Notes: generated by a model from the sequence alone, not told the origin. Positions 7,301 to 14,256 are shown, counted from the first letter of the stretch. The stretch: 14,446 nt of DNA from an uncultured Eubacteriales bacterium (GCA_900553905.1 USFL01000013.1:1-14446); one strand, 5' to 3'. A program made the numbers and translations.

Positions 7301-7459
7301 AGACCGCTGACAAAACCTTTTCGGGAGGTTTGGAGGGCCCGCAGGTCCTCCAAAGTCAATTCGTATCGCCCGGCTTTGCCGGGCGGGCGGGGAGTTTGCG
7401 CCCCTGGGCGCAAACATTTCTTAAGCATTTGGCGGAAAAGGCCGGCGCAGCCGGACTTT
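7300..7459 (+). repeat. Dispersed 160-bp multi-hairpin element, copy A
   Basis: This block is matched without gaps by 14287-14446 with 14 differences. Visible hairpins in order: (1) weak, 7313-7331 (AAACC/GGTTT, with inner T-A and T-G pairs); (2) TTTGGAGGGCC 7329-7339 with its complement 7344-7354 and loop CGCA; (3) CGCCCGGC 7367-7374 with 7378-7385 and loop TTT; (4) GTTTGCGCC 7394-7402 with 7407-7415; (5) CCGGC 7442-7446 with 7450-7454, extended by AAAAG/CTTTT. No convincing gene lies in it on either strand. It separates the convergent reductase and PepSY genes. I do not recognise a named family. Confidence 0.85.
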
Positions 7460-7461
7460 TT
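7436..7461 (+). terminator. Terminal hairpin with T-run (intrinsic-terminator-like)
   Basis: Hairpin 5 of copy A: AAAAG-g-CCGGC pairs with GCCGG-a-CTTTT around a GCA loop, with one internal G/A mismatch, and runs into TTTTT. This is the only hairpin of the element with a U-tract and is the likeliest stop for transcripts leaving the reductase gene. Confidence 0.6.
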
Positions 7462-7471
7462 CGACAAGCTG

Positions 7472-7512
7472 GGGCGCGCCGTATCCGATACCATTCGGAT
7501 ACGGCGCGTCTC
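7472..7512. repeat. 41-bp hairpin repeat, right copy
   Basis: Identical over all 41 bases to 7260-7300 (stem arms 7475-7488 and 7495-7508). It lies 30 nt beyond the stop of the convergent PepSY gene, so it could serve as that gene's 3' hairpin. It bounds the right side of the 160-bp block. Confidence 0.85.
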
Positions 7513-7542
7513 GTCATGCTTTCCTTTCCGTCAAAGGCCGGT

Positions 7543-8217
7543 TCAGTCGCGCTCCCATTCCACCATGTCGCCGGTGGTCGCATTGATGGCAAATTCATAC
7601 CGTGCGCCGTTCAGGGTGGCGTCGCCTTCCCAGAAGTAGCGGCCGTCATCCTCGTCCAGCTTGATCTTGACGATCTCCGCGCCGGGCTTGAGGGTGGCGA
7701 TCTGCGCGCGGGCCGCTTCCTCGGTCATCATGCCGTCGGCCGCATACTCGCCCACATAGAGCTCACGCTCCAAAATCGCGCCGGTTTCAGCGTTCAGATC
7801 CAGCGTGCCATAGAGCCCGTCGGTCACGATGAACACCTCGATCTCGTGGTTGCCGTCGTCGATTTCCTCATCCTTGCGCACGATCTCCGCTCCGGGATAC
7901 GCAGCCTCCACCGCAGCCGCCACGGCCTCGTCGGTCAGCGTGGTGGAACGGGCATTGGAAGCGCCCTTGAGCTCGCTTTCAATCTTGACCACCGCGCCGG
8001 TGGTGGGATTGACCTTGATTTCGTACTTCTCCCCCGTGGCCTCCACGCGGAAGGTCAGCTCGTGCATGCCGTCGTCCATCTCGGACTTCGTCAGCTGCGC
8101 CCCGGCAGGCACATAGGCGCGGGCGGCGGTCTCCGCCTCGGTATCGGTCAGGGCCAGGGCGCCTCCGGCGATCATCAAAGCAACCAGGAACGCCACCATC
8201 ATGCTCATCTTTTTCAT
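7543..8217 (-). CDS. Secreted protein with three PepSY repeats
   Basis: A 224-residue exported protein with a signal peptide (about 1-23, MKKMSMMVAF... ending near ALA) and three tandem PepSY-like repeats, at about 24-81, 93-152 and 164-222. Each has the helix then a strand ending in N-x-T-G (VNPTTGAVV, LNAETGAIL, INATTGDMV). PepSY domains are small extracytoplasmic modules linked to protease inhibition and envelope regulation. The protein is acidic, with patches such as DEEIDD (116-121) and LDEDDG (187-192). AAAGGAG (8228-8234 on the complementary strand) is 10 nt before the ATG at 8217. It lies 84 bp downstream of the histidine kinase in the same direction but has its own promoter. A likely role is target or feedback modulator of that two-component system. 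There is no lipobox, so it should be secreted or stay in the cell wall. Confidence 0.86.
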   Translation of the reverse strand: MKKMSMMVAFLVALMIAGGALALTDTEAETAARAYVPAGAQLTKSEMDDGMHELTFRVEATGEKYEIKVNPTTGAVVKIESELKGASNARSTTLTDEAVAAAVEAAYPGAEIVRKDEEIDDGNHEIEVFIVTDGLYGTLDLNAETGAILERELYVGEYAADGMMTEEAARAQIATLKPGAEIVKIKLDEDDGRYFWEGDATLNGARYEFAINATTGDMVEWERD

Positions 8218-8260
8218 CTTTCATCTGCTCCTTTCTCTGTGCTCTCTTGAGCACGGTCAG

Positions 8261-8296
8261 AGTATAACAAGGCAAGATGAAAGAAAAATGAAAAAT
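8261..8296 (-). promoter_or_regulatory. PepSY gene promoter with 11-bp direct repeats
   Basis: On the - strand an extended -10, TGT-TATACT (TATACT at 8261-8266), has no consensus -35. In the -35 region sit two tandem 11-mers, 8275-8285 and 8286-8296 (8 of 11 identical, both containing + strand ATGAAA, i.e. TTTCAT on the - strand). Direct repeats at 11-bp pitch overlapping a missing -35 are typical binding sites of OmpR/PhoB-family activators, so the adjacent response regulator is the natural candidate. A small inverted repeat GTGCTC/GAGCAC (8239-8254) lies in the leader. Confidence 0.6.
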
Positions 8297-8301
8297 CAAA
8301 T

Positions 8302-9624
8302 TTATTTTCGAGGAAACAGCACACGCATCTCGGTGCCCTTTCCGATCTCGCTTTCCACCTGTGCCTGCGCGCCATGTCGGTCGATGATCCACCGCGCGAT
8401 GGCCAGGCCCAGCCCCGTTCCCTCCGAATGGCGCGAGCTGTCCGCGCGCCAGAAGCGGTCCCACATGCGCTCCTGTTCCCCGGCCGACATGCCCACGCCG
8501 TCGTCACGCACGGTCAGACGCACGCCGTCCGCTTCATCGGCCAGCGTCAGCCATGCGTGTCCGCCGGGCCTGCCATAGCGGATGGCGTTGCCCAGCAGGT
8601 TCACCGCCAGCCGCGTCAGCAGCGAGGGGTCCGCCCTCAGCTTAACGCCGGGCGCCGCCCGGACCTCCAGCGTGATGCCCGCATCCTCCGCCACCGGTTC
8701 CAGCTCGCGCGCCACCTCCTGAATCAGCCGGGAGGCGTCCACCTCCTGCATCTCCACCGGCACGCGCCCCGCGTCCATGCGCGACAGCGCCAATAGCTGC
8801 GCTACCAGGCGGCTTAGCCCGTCGGTGCGCTCCATGATCTCCGCGATCAGCGCCTCGCGCCGCCGGGGGTCCTGCTCGTCCAGCGCCTCCTGGCAGAGCA
8901 GGCGCACGGCGTTGAGCGGCGTGCGCAGCTCATGCGCGGCGTCCGAGGTGAACTGCCGCTCGCGCCGAAAGGATTCATCCAGGCGTTCCAGCATGCCGTC
9001 CAAGGTGCGCGACAGCCGGGTAAGCTCGTCCCTCCCGTCATGAAGCCCCACGCGGCGGCCCAGATCGCCGCCGCTGACGATGGCTTCCGCCGTAGCGGCC
9101 ATGCGTTCCACCGGCTGGAAGGCGCCACGCGCAATCAGGAAGCCGCCCAGCGCCGTGAGGCCGATCATCAGCGGCAGCAGAACCAGCGCCATCCGGAATA
9201 CCGGCGCATAGGCCGCCGCCTCCGAGTCCGCCGCCTTGACGCAACGCATCCACACCGAGCTGCGGCTGTCGAAGGTGAGCAGCGTGTCCATCACGTACCA
9301 TTCCAGCCCGCCGGAGTTCACGCGGCGGACGGTTCCCTCCTCAAAGGGCAGCTCCACGCGTGTACGGCCGTAGATGAGCGTGCCGCCGCCCGTGTAAAGC
9401 GCGATGTGCACATCCGGGATATCATCCAGATCGTCGTCGATTTCCAGATTGCCGCTTTCGTATTCCAGCTGGGACTGTGCCAGCACGGACGCGGCATGCA
9501 GCGTGTCGCTGTAGTATTCAAAGGAGCTTCGCTGGGCCGCGAAAAAAAGCAGCCCGCCCATCAGCCCTGCCGTCACCAATGCCAGCAGCGTATACCAAAG
9601 CGTCATTTTCAGCTTGATGCCCAT
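8302..9624 (-). CDS. Membrane sensor histidine kinase
   Basis: A 440-residue HAMP-containing kinase of the EnvZ/OmpR-linked class. It has TM1 (about 9-30), an extracytoplasmic sensor domain of about 110 residues, TM2 (about 144-166), HAMP (167-219), and a dimerisation/phosphoacceptor domain with H231 in AAHELRTPL. The ATPase has N-box N342/N346, DDGVGM (374-379) and GTGLGL (402-407). The sensor loop carries an acidic cluster EIDDDLDDIPD (61-71), suggestive of binding cations or cationic peptides, though this is only inference. The start at 9624 lies 9 nt after the response-regulator stop with GAGGGAG just before it, so the pair is coupled. It should phosphorylate the regulator encoded upstream and, from context, control the PepSY gene downstream. 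Confidence 0.92.
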   Translation of the reverse strand: MGIKLKMTLWYTLLALVTAGLMGGLLFFAAQRSSFEYYSDTLHAASVLAQSQLEYESGNLEIDDDLDDIPDVHIALYTGGGTLIYGRTRVELPFEEGTVRRVNSGGLEWYVMDTLLTFDSRSSVWMRCVKAADSEAAAYAPVFRMALVLLPLMIGLTALGGFLIARGAFQPVERMAATAEAIVSGGDLGRRVGLHDGRDELTRLSRTLDGMLERLDESFRRERQFTSDAAHELRTPLNAVRLLCQEALDEQDPRRREALIAEIMERTDGLSRLVAQLLALSRMDAGRVPVEMQEVDASRLIQEVARELEPVAEDAGITLEVRAAPGVKLRADPSLLTRLAVNLLGNAIRYGRPGGHAWLTLADEADGVRLTVRDDGVGMSAGEQERMWDRFWRADSSRHSEGTGLGLAIARWIIDRHGAQAQVESEIGKGTEMRVLFPRK

Positions 9625-9633
9625 GGCGCTCCC

Positions 9634-10305
9634 TCACTCCTGCTCGCGCAGCACGTAGCCCACGCCGCGCACGGTATGGATCAGCTTTTTCTCAAAGGGG
9701 TCGTCCACCTTTTTACGCAGGCTGCGGATATAGACGTCCACCATGTTGGACGCGCCCTCATAATCCATGCTCCATACGTTTTCCAGGATGCGGTCGCGCG
9801 ATAGCACCATGCCAGCGTTGCGGATCAGATACTCCAAAATGGCATACTCCCGGCTTGTCAGGCGCAGCTCCTCCCCCGCGCGAACGGCCAGGTGGCGGCT
9901 TGCGTCCAGCGTGAGGTCCGCCAGGGAAAACAGGTTGCCCGTGGCCTTCTGCCGCCGGGCCAGTACGTGGATGCGCGCCAGCAGCTCCTCGTAGGCGAAG
10001 GGCTTGACCAGATAGTCGTCCGCGCCCGCGTTGAGCCCTCCCACGCGATCCTCAATGGCGTCGCGCGCGGTCAGAAACAGCACCGGCGTATCCGTGCCCC
10101 GCTCCCGCATGCGCCGCACGGCCTCCAGGCCGTCCATTCTGGGCATCATAATATCCAGCACGATCACGTCGTAGCGCACCACGCCGCTCAGTTCCAGCGC
10201 CTCCTGTCCGTCATGGCACACGTCGGCGGAAATATGGTCGCTCTTGAGCCGGTTCTTGAGCAGCCCGGCCACGCGCCGGTCATCCTCGGCGATCAGCACC
10301 CGCAT
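9634..10305 (-). CDS. OmpR-family response regulator (partner of kinase 8302-9624)
   Basis: A 223-residue DNA-binding response regulator. The receiver domain is about 1-115, with acidic pair D8/D9, phosphoacceptor D51 (VIVLDIMMP), T79 and K101 (LVKPF). The winged-helix output domain is about 125-220, with the recognition region MVDVYIRSLRKKV and the C-terminal hairpin IHTVRGVGYVL. The start at 10305 has GGGAGGG 7 nt upstream. It is the first gene of a two-gene operon with the kinase and has its own promoter. It is expected to bind direct repeats at roughly 11-bp pitch, such as those in front of the PepSY gene. Confidence 0.94.
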   Translation of the reverse strand: MRVLIAEDDRRVAGLLKNRLKSDHISADVCHDGQEALELSGVVRYDVIVLDIMMPRMDGLEAVRRMRERGTDTPVLFLTARDAIEDRVGGLNAGADDYLVKPFAYEELLARIHVLARRQKATGNLFSLADLTLDASRHLAVRAGEELRLTSREYAILEYLIRNAGMVLSRDRILENVWSMDYEGASNMVDVYIRSLRKKVDDPFEKKLIHTVRGVGYVLREQE

Positions 10306-10326
10306 GGCTCATCCCTCCCGTACCTC

Positions 10327-10355
10327 ATTATAGCCGCCGCCCCGCCGGCTGGCAA
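10327..10355 (-). promoter_or_regulatory. Promoter of the leftward two-component operon
   Basis: On the - strand TTGCCA (10350-10355), a 17-bp spacer and a perfect TATAAT (10327-10332). The start would be near 10320, leaving a very short leader of about 15 nt that is mostly ribosome site (GGGAGGG). Confidence 0.78.
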
Positions 10356-10427
10356 GCGCGCCACGCGGGTCCTCCCAAAAATATCCGTTTTCCCCGGCAA
10401 AATGTGAAGATTTTGTTTCATTTGCTC

Positions 10428-10456
10428 TTGATTTTTTTCATAACTGGCTATACAAT
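10428..10456 (+). promoter_or_regulatory. Promoter of the rightward two-component/GerMN operon
   Basis: TTGATT (10428-10433), a 17-bp spacer and TACAAT (10451-10456). Two TTTCAT motifs lie at 10416-10421 and 10436-10441, 20 bp apart. The same hexamer forms the direct repeats of the PepSY promoter, but it is short and AT-rich, so this may be chance. The leader of about 60 nt ends in GAAAGGAAG before the ATG at 10526. Confidence 0.75.
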
Positions 10457-10525
10457 GTAATCATCCTTTGATATTTACTGCCTATTTGGCTTGCAGATAG
10501 CACTGGAACGGAAAGGAAGAAGCCC

Positions 10526-11218
10526 ATGGCCAAACGGATTCTCTTGGTGGACGACGAGCCTCTGATTGTAAAAGGTTTGAAATATACGCTCGAGCAGGAG
10601 GGCTTTGAGACCGACTCCGCCGCCGATGGCGAGGAGGCGCTGACCAAGTTTTTTTCGGGACATTTCGATTTTATCCTGTTGGACGTGATGCTGCCCAAAA
10701 TCGACGGCATCACGGTATGCCAGCGCATCCGCGAGCACAGCAACGTGCCCATCATCATGCTGACCGCCAAGGGCGAGCAGATCGACAAGATTCTGGGCCT
10801 GGAATACGGCGCGGACGATTATATGACCAAGCCCTTCAACATCCTGGAGGTCAAGGCCCGCATCAAGACCATCATGCGCCGCGCCTCCGGCAACGTGCAA
10901 AGCGAGGCCCGCAAGGTGGTCCGCGTGCACGACATGGAGATCAACGCCATCAACCGCTCCGTGACCCTGGGCGGCAAAGAGGTGCGGCTGACGGCCAAGG
11001 AATTTGACCTTTTGCAGGTATTTGTGAACAACCGCGGCAAGGTATTCAGCCGCGAAGCCCTGCTGGAGACCGTTTGGAAGTACGATTACACCGGCGACGC
11101 GCGCACGGTGGACGTGCACATCCGCAGGCTGCGTGAAAAAATCGAGCGCAACCCCGCCCAGCCGGAATTTATCTTCACCAAGTGGGGAGTGGGCTACTAT
11201 TTCACCGATAAGGATTAA
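10526..11218 (+). CDS. OmpR-family response regulator (PhoP/WalR/MtrA-like)
   Basis: A 230-residue response regulator. The receiver domain is about 1-118, with D9/D10, phosphoacceptor D53 (ILLDVMLP), T80 and K102 (MTKPF). The winged-helix output domain is about 128-228, with KEVRLTAKEFDLL, the recognition helix RTVDVHIRRLREKIE and a C-terminal hairpin ending KWGVGYYFTDKD. The ATG at 10526 follows GAAAGGAAG. It heads a three-gene operon with the kinase and a GerMN lipoprotein. Sequence and context resemble envelope or cell-wall regulators of the WalR, PhoP and MtrA groups. I cannot tell which without alignment, so no symbol is given. Confidence 0.93.
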   Translation: MAKRILLVDDEPLIVKGLKYTLEQEGFETDSAADGEEALTKFFSGHFDFILLDVMLPKIDGITVCQRIREHSNVPIIMLTAKGEQIDKILGLEYGADDYMTKPFNILEVKARIKTIMRRASGNVQSEARKVVRVHDMEINAINRSVTLGGKEVRLTAKEFDLLQVFVNNRGKVFSREALLETVWKYDYTGDARTVDVHIRRLREKIERNPAQPEFIFTKWGVGYYFTDKD

Positions 11219-12677
11219 CACGCCGTTCACATCCATCCGCTGGAAAATTCTTTTCGCCTTCCTGCTCATTGTGGGGGTGAGCTACTACGTGGTGGCCACC
11301 TCGCTCATCGGGCTGGTGGGCGATTATTTGTTCGACGACCGCAAGCAGCAGGACCGTGCGAGCACCAGCCGTCTGGCGCAGGAGCTGGCTCCGCTGTATC
11401 TGTCGGCCCAGACGCAGGCGCTGCAGCAGCGTCTGGAAGCCGCCGCTACCGAGCTGGGCGCGCGCCTGATGGTGCTGGACATGAGCGGCAAGGTGCAGGC
11501 CGACAGCGAAAACGAGCTCAACGGCTCGCGCATGGAGCTGCCGGAGGTCGCCAGCATTCTCTCCGAGGGCAAAACGGAGGACTACGGCGTTCATCAGACG
11601 GAGAGCAAGAGCGCGACGCTGGACGTGCTGGGGATTTTTCGGCCCTTCGATCAGGGGGTGGAGTGGGTGGCCCATTCCACGGCGGGCCTCGTGCAAAACG
11701 GCCAGACCATCGGCGTACTGCTGCTGACCTCGCCCATGCAGGGCACGATGGAGCGCCTGTTCACCCTGCAAGACAAGATGATCCTCTATTTTCTGATTGC
11801 CGCCGGCGCGGCCATGGTGATTGCGCTGGTCTTTTCGCGCGTGATCACGCGGCCCATCGTTTCGCTCACGCGTAGCATCCAGCGCATGGGCCGCGGCGAC
11901 CTGTCCGTGCGCGTGCCCGTGAAGGGCAGCGGCGAACTTCGCCGCCTGTCGGAAACCTTCAACACCATGTCCGAAAAGCTGGAAATGCTCGACAAGAGCC
12001 GCAACCAGTTCGTATCCAACGCCAGCCATGAGCTCAAAACCCCGCTGGCCACCATGAAGATCCTTCTGGAAAGTATCATCTATCAGCCCGACATGGACGC
12101 GGGCATGCGCACCGAGTTTCTGACCGATATCAACAAGGAAATCGACCGTCTGAACCTGATCATCGGCGACCTGCTGACGCTGGTGAGCATGGATTCCAAG
12201 ACCATGCGCTTAAACCGCACCACTTTCAGCCTGGCCCAGGTGGTCACCGACACGGCGCACCGACTCGCGCTGGTGATGGAAAAGCGCCATCAGGAACTCA
12301 AACTCCAGCTCAACGACCGCTGCGACATGTACGCCGACTGCGCCAAGCTCTCCCAGGTGGTCTACAACCTGATGGAGAACGCCAGCAAATACACCCAGGA
12401 GGGCGGCGTGATCCGCGTGCGGCTGATCCGCTCCGGCCGGGACGCCATTCTGACGGTATCGGATAACGGCCCCGGCATTCCAAAGGAAGATCAGTCCCAC
12501 ATCTTCGACCGCTTCTACCGTGTGGACAAGGCCCGCAGCCGCGAAACCGGCGGCACGGGACTGGGCCTGAGCATCGTTCATCAGATGGTGCTGATGCACG
12601 GCGGCACCGTGACCGTGGACAGCGAGGAGGGCAACGGCGCCACCTTTACGGTGGAGCTGCCCATCCACCAGGGATGA
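11133..12677 (+). CDS. Membrane sensor histidine kinase (WalK/PhoR/MtrB-like), start uncertain
   Basis: A sensor kinase with TM1 (about 38-62 in this numbering), an extracytoplasmic domain of about 150 residues, TM2 (about 216-236), HAMP (about 237-288) and phosphoacceptor H299 in ASHELKTPL. The ATPase has N412/N416, DNGPG (444-448) and GTGLGLS (474-480). The coordinates use GTG at 11133, the only canonical start in frame before TM1, but this overlaps the response regulator by 86 nt, has only a weak ribosome site and adds an odd N-terminus. More natural boundaries would be ATT at 11199 (GGGGAG 9 nt upstream) or ATT at 11214, which overlaps the regulator's TAA. The first would begin SPIRINTPF and the second NTPFTSIRWK after the start residue. 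It is co-transcribed with the regulator and 21 nt ahead of the lipoprotein gene. Confidence 0.88.
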   Translation: MKKSSATPPSRNLSSPSGEWATISPIRINTPFTSIRWKILFAFLLIVGVSYYVVATSLIGLVGDYLFDDRKQQDRASTSRLAQELAPLYLSAQTQALQQRLEAAATELGARLMVLDMSGKVQADSENELNGSRMELPEVASILSEGKTEDYGVHQTESKSATLDVLGIFRPFDQGVEWVAHSTAGLVQNGQTIGVLLLTSPMQGTMERLFTLQDKMILYFLIAAGAAMVIALVFSRVITRPIVSLTRSIQRMGRGDLSVRVPVKGSGELRRLSETFNTMSEKLEMLDKSRNQFVSNASHELKTPLATMKILLESIIYQPDMDAGMRTEFLTDINKEIDRLNLIIGDLLTLVSMDSKTMRLNRTTFSLAQVVTDTAHRLALVMEKRHQELKLQLNDRCDMYADCAKLSQVVYNLMENASKYTQEGGVIRVRLIRSGRDAILTVSDNGPGIPKEDQSHIFDRFYRVDKARSRETGGTGLGLSIVHQMVLMHGGTVTVDSEEGNGATFTVELPIHQG

Positions 12678-12698
12678 TCCTGAAAGGAGGGAATTGGC

Positions 12699-14252
12699 TT
12701 GGTCCGAAAATATGCGTTGCTCGCCCTGTGCATGGCGCTGATTTGCGCCCTGCTCGCCGGCTGCGCGCCCGTGGGCCTGCCCATTGCGGACGACGAGCCC
12801 ACCGTGACGCTGCCTCCTGCCGAGGTTTCGTTCCTGGCGCCCATCGGCGACGCTTCGCTGGAATACACGGCTCCCGCTACCCTCTATCTGCCCCGTCATG
12901 ACGGCATGGGTCTGACCACGGTGGAAAGCGAGGTGTCCTTCTCCCCCACCCGCTCCAACGCGGAAAGCCTGGCGCGCGCGCTGCTGGCGCACGCCGGCGA
13001 CGGCACCGCAAGCCCCGTGGGCGGCAGCGTGCGCCTGTCGCTCTACGGGGTCAATCCCGTGGAGGTCAGCCGCAACGTGGCCACCGTCAACCTGGCGGCC
13101 AACGCCCTGCAGCTCAGCCGCGACGCGCTGTATCTGGCATGCCAGGCCATCGCCAACACGCTGACCACTTTGCCGGAGATCGAGTGGGTCAACTTTCTGG
13201 TCGTGGACCGTCCCGTGGGGCTGGACATTGCCAACACGCTGCCCATGGGCGCTTTTTCGGCCACCACGGCACAGGACATCGGCGCGGCGTATGAGCAGCT
13301 GCTCTCCCGCCGGGTGGACAGCGGGTCGGACGCGTCGCTCAAGCCCCTTACCTCCAACGTGACGCTATATTTCCCCGTCAGCGGCACCGATAGCGTAGTC
13401 AGCGAGGTGCGCAACGTCTCCTTTGCCGACCAGGTGTTTTCCAACATGGTGGTCACCATCCTCCGCGAACTGGCGCAGGGTCCGGCCGGGGAGATCGATT
13501 CCCCCGCCCTGCCCCTGCTAAGCGACCTGCTCACCGCCGATCCCCAGCTGGTCAATTCCGAATCCACGGGCGGGTCGGTCATCTCGCTGGAATTTGCCTA
13601 TAACCTGGACGACATGCTGGAGGCCTACGGCCTGACCCGCGCGCAGAGCATGGCGTCACTGTGCTATACGCTGTGTACGTTTTTCCCCAACGTCAGCGGC
13701 ATCCGCGTGTCCATCAATGAGACGCCCATAACCGAGCTTCAGCTGGAGGAGGATCTGGACGTATCCATCAGCTTCGCGGAAAATGTGCTCCTGCGCAGCG
13801 ATTTTTCCACTTTGCTCTATGATTACTGCACCCTGTACTTCGCTGACGCGGACGGCCAGCGCCTGCGCGAGGTTAAGCGTCCCGTGCCCTATACGCAGCG
13901 CATGAGCCCGCGCACGCTGCTCATCGAGCTGGCGCGCGGCCCGCAGGCGTATGACAGCGTGGACGGGCTCACCGCCGTGATGCCCGCCGGGGCCATTCAG
14001 GATACCGATATTCTGGGCCTGGCGCTTTCAGAGGGCGCCATGCTGGTCAACTTCGCTCCTTCTTTTGAAAATGTGGGGTCGGGCATGGACGAAACCCAGG
14101 AGCGCCTGCTGGCCTATGCCATGGTCAACACGCTCTGCGCCGGCACCGGTGCAAACAGCGTGTGCTTCTTCCGCAGCGGCGCCCAATTCGACGGATTTTC
14201 GGGAAAAATCTACTGGCGCGGGCTGTTCTATCCGCTGCCGGCGGATGGTTGA
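12699..14252 (+). CDS. Lipoprotein with three GerMN-like domains
   Basis: A 517-residue exported lipoprotein with lipobox LLAGC (lipidated Cys22) after a hydrophobic signal. Three tandem segments match the GerMN (sporulation/germination GerM) pattern, at about 58-190, 218-342 and 376-515. Each opens with a TLYx or TLYF strand and has a helix with LL.EL.xGP or similar. Each also has an ALxxTLxxxxxV-type helix and strand (AIANTLTTLPEIEWVNFLV, LCYTLCTFFPNVSGIRVSI, AMVNTLCAGTGANSVCFF). The third domain is closest to the classic form (LARGPQ, VMPAG, LVNFAPSF). GerMN domains are extracytoplasmic and occur in spore GerM and in actinobacterial LpqB. The TTG start at 12699 was chosen from AAAGGAGG (12683-12690), 8 nt upstream. 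The gene is last in the operon with the regulator and kinase; by analogy it may modulate the kinase's sensor domain. Confidence 0.85.
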   Translation: MVRKYALLALCMALICALLAGCAPVGLPIADDEPTVTLPPAEVSFLAPIGDASLEYTAPATLYLPRHDGMGLTTVESEVSFSPTRSNAESLARALLAHAGDGTASPVGGSVRLSLYGVNPVEVSRNVATVNLAANALQLSRDALYLACQAIANTLTTLPEIEWVNFLVVDRPVGLDIANTLPMGAFSATTAQDIGAAYEQLLSRRVDSGSDASLKPLTSNVTLYFPVSGTDSVVSEVRNVSFADQVFSNMVVTILRELAQGPAGEIDSPALPLLSDLLTADPQLVNSESTGGSVISLEFAYNLDDMLEAYGLTRAQSMASLCYTLCTFFPNVSGIRVSINETPITELQLEEDLDVSISFAENVLLRSDFSTLLYDYCTLYFADADGQRLREVKRPVPYTQRMSPRTLLIELARGPQAYDSVDGLTAVMPAGAIQDTDILGLALSEGAMLVNFAPSFENVGSGMDETQERLLAYAMVNTLCAGTGANSVCFFRSGAQFDGFSGKIYWRGLFYPLPADG

Positions 14253-14256
14253 AGAA

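Noticed and set aside
7132..7494. Small - strand open frame across copy A whose peptide (PRPPGKAGRYE..LE.LRALQ) partly recurs from the - strand of copy B (14125-14400)
   Set aside because: The shared peptide only reflects the shared DNA repeat. Differences between copies follow the hairpin pairing and change amino acids freely, the frames differ in their flanks, and no ribosome site is seen.
7260..7512. Possible CRISPR array from the repeated 41-bp hairpins
   Set aside because: Only two repeats, separated by 171 bp that is itself a dispersed repeat, with no regular spacers and no cas genes.
7260..7512. Insertion sequence or transposase-bearing mobile element
   Set aside because: No transposase frame and no terminal inverted repeats of the block could be found. 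At most it is a non-autonomous element, treated as such in the findings.
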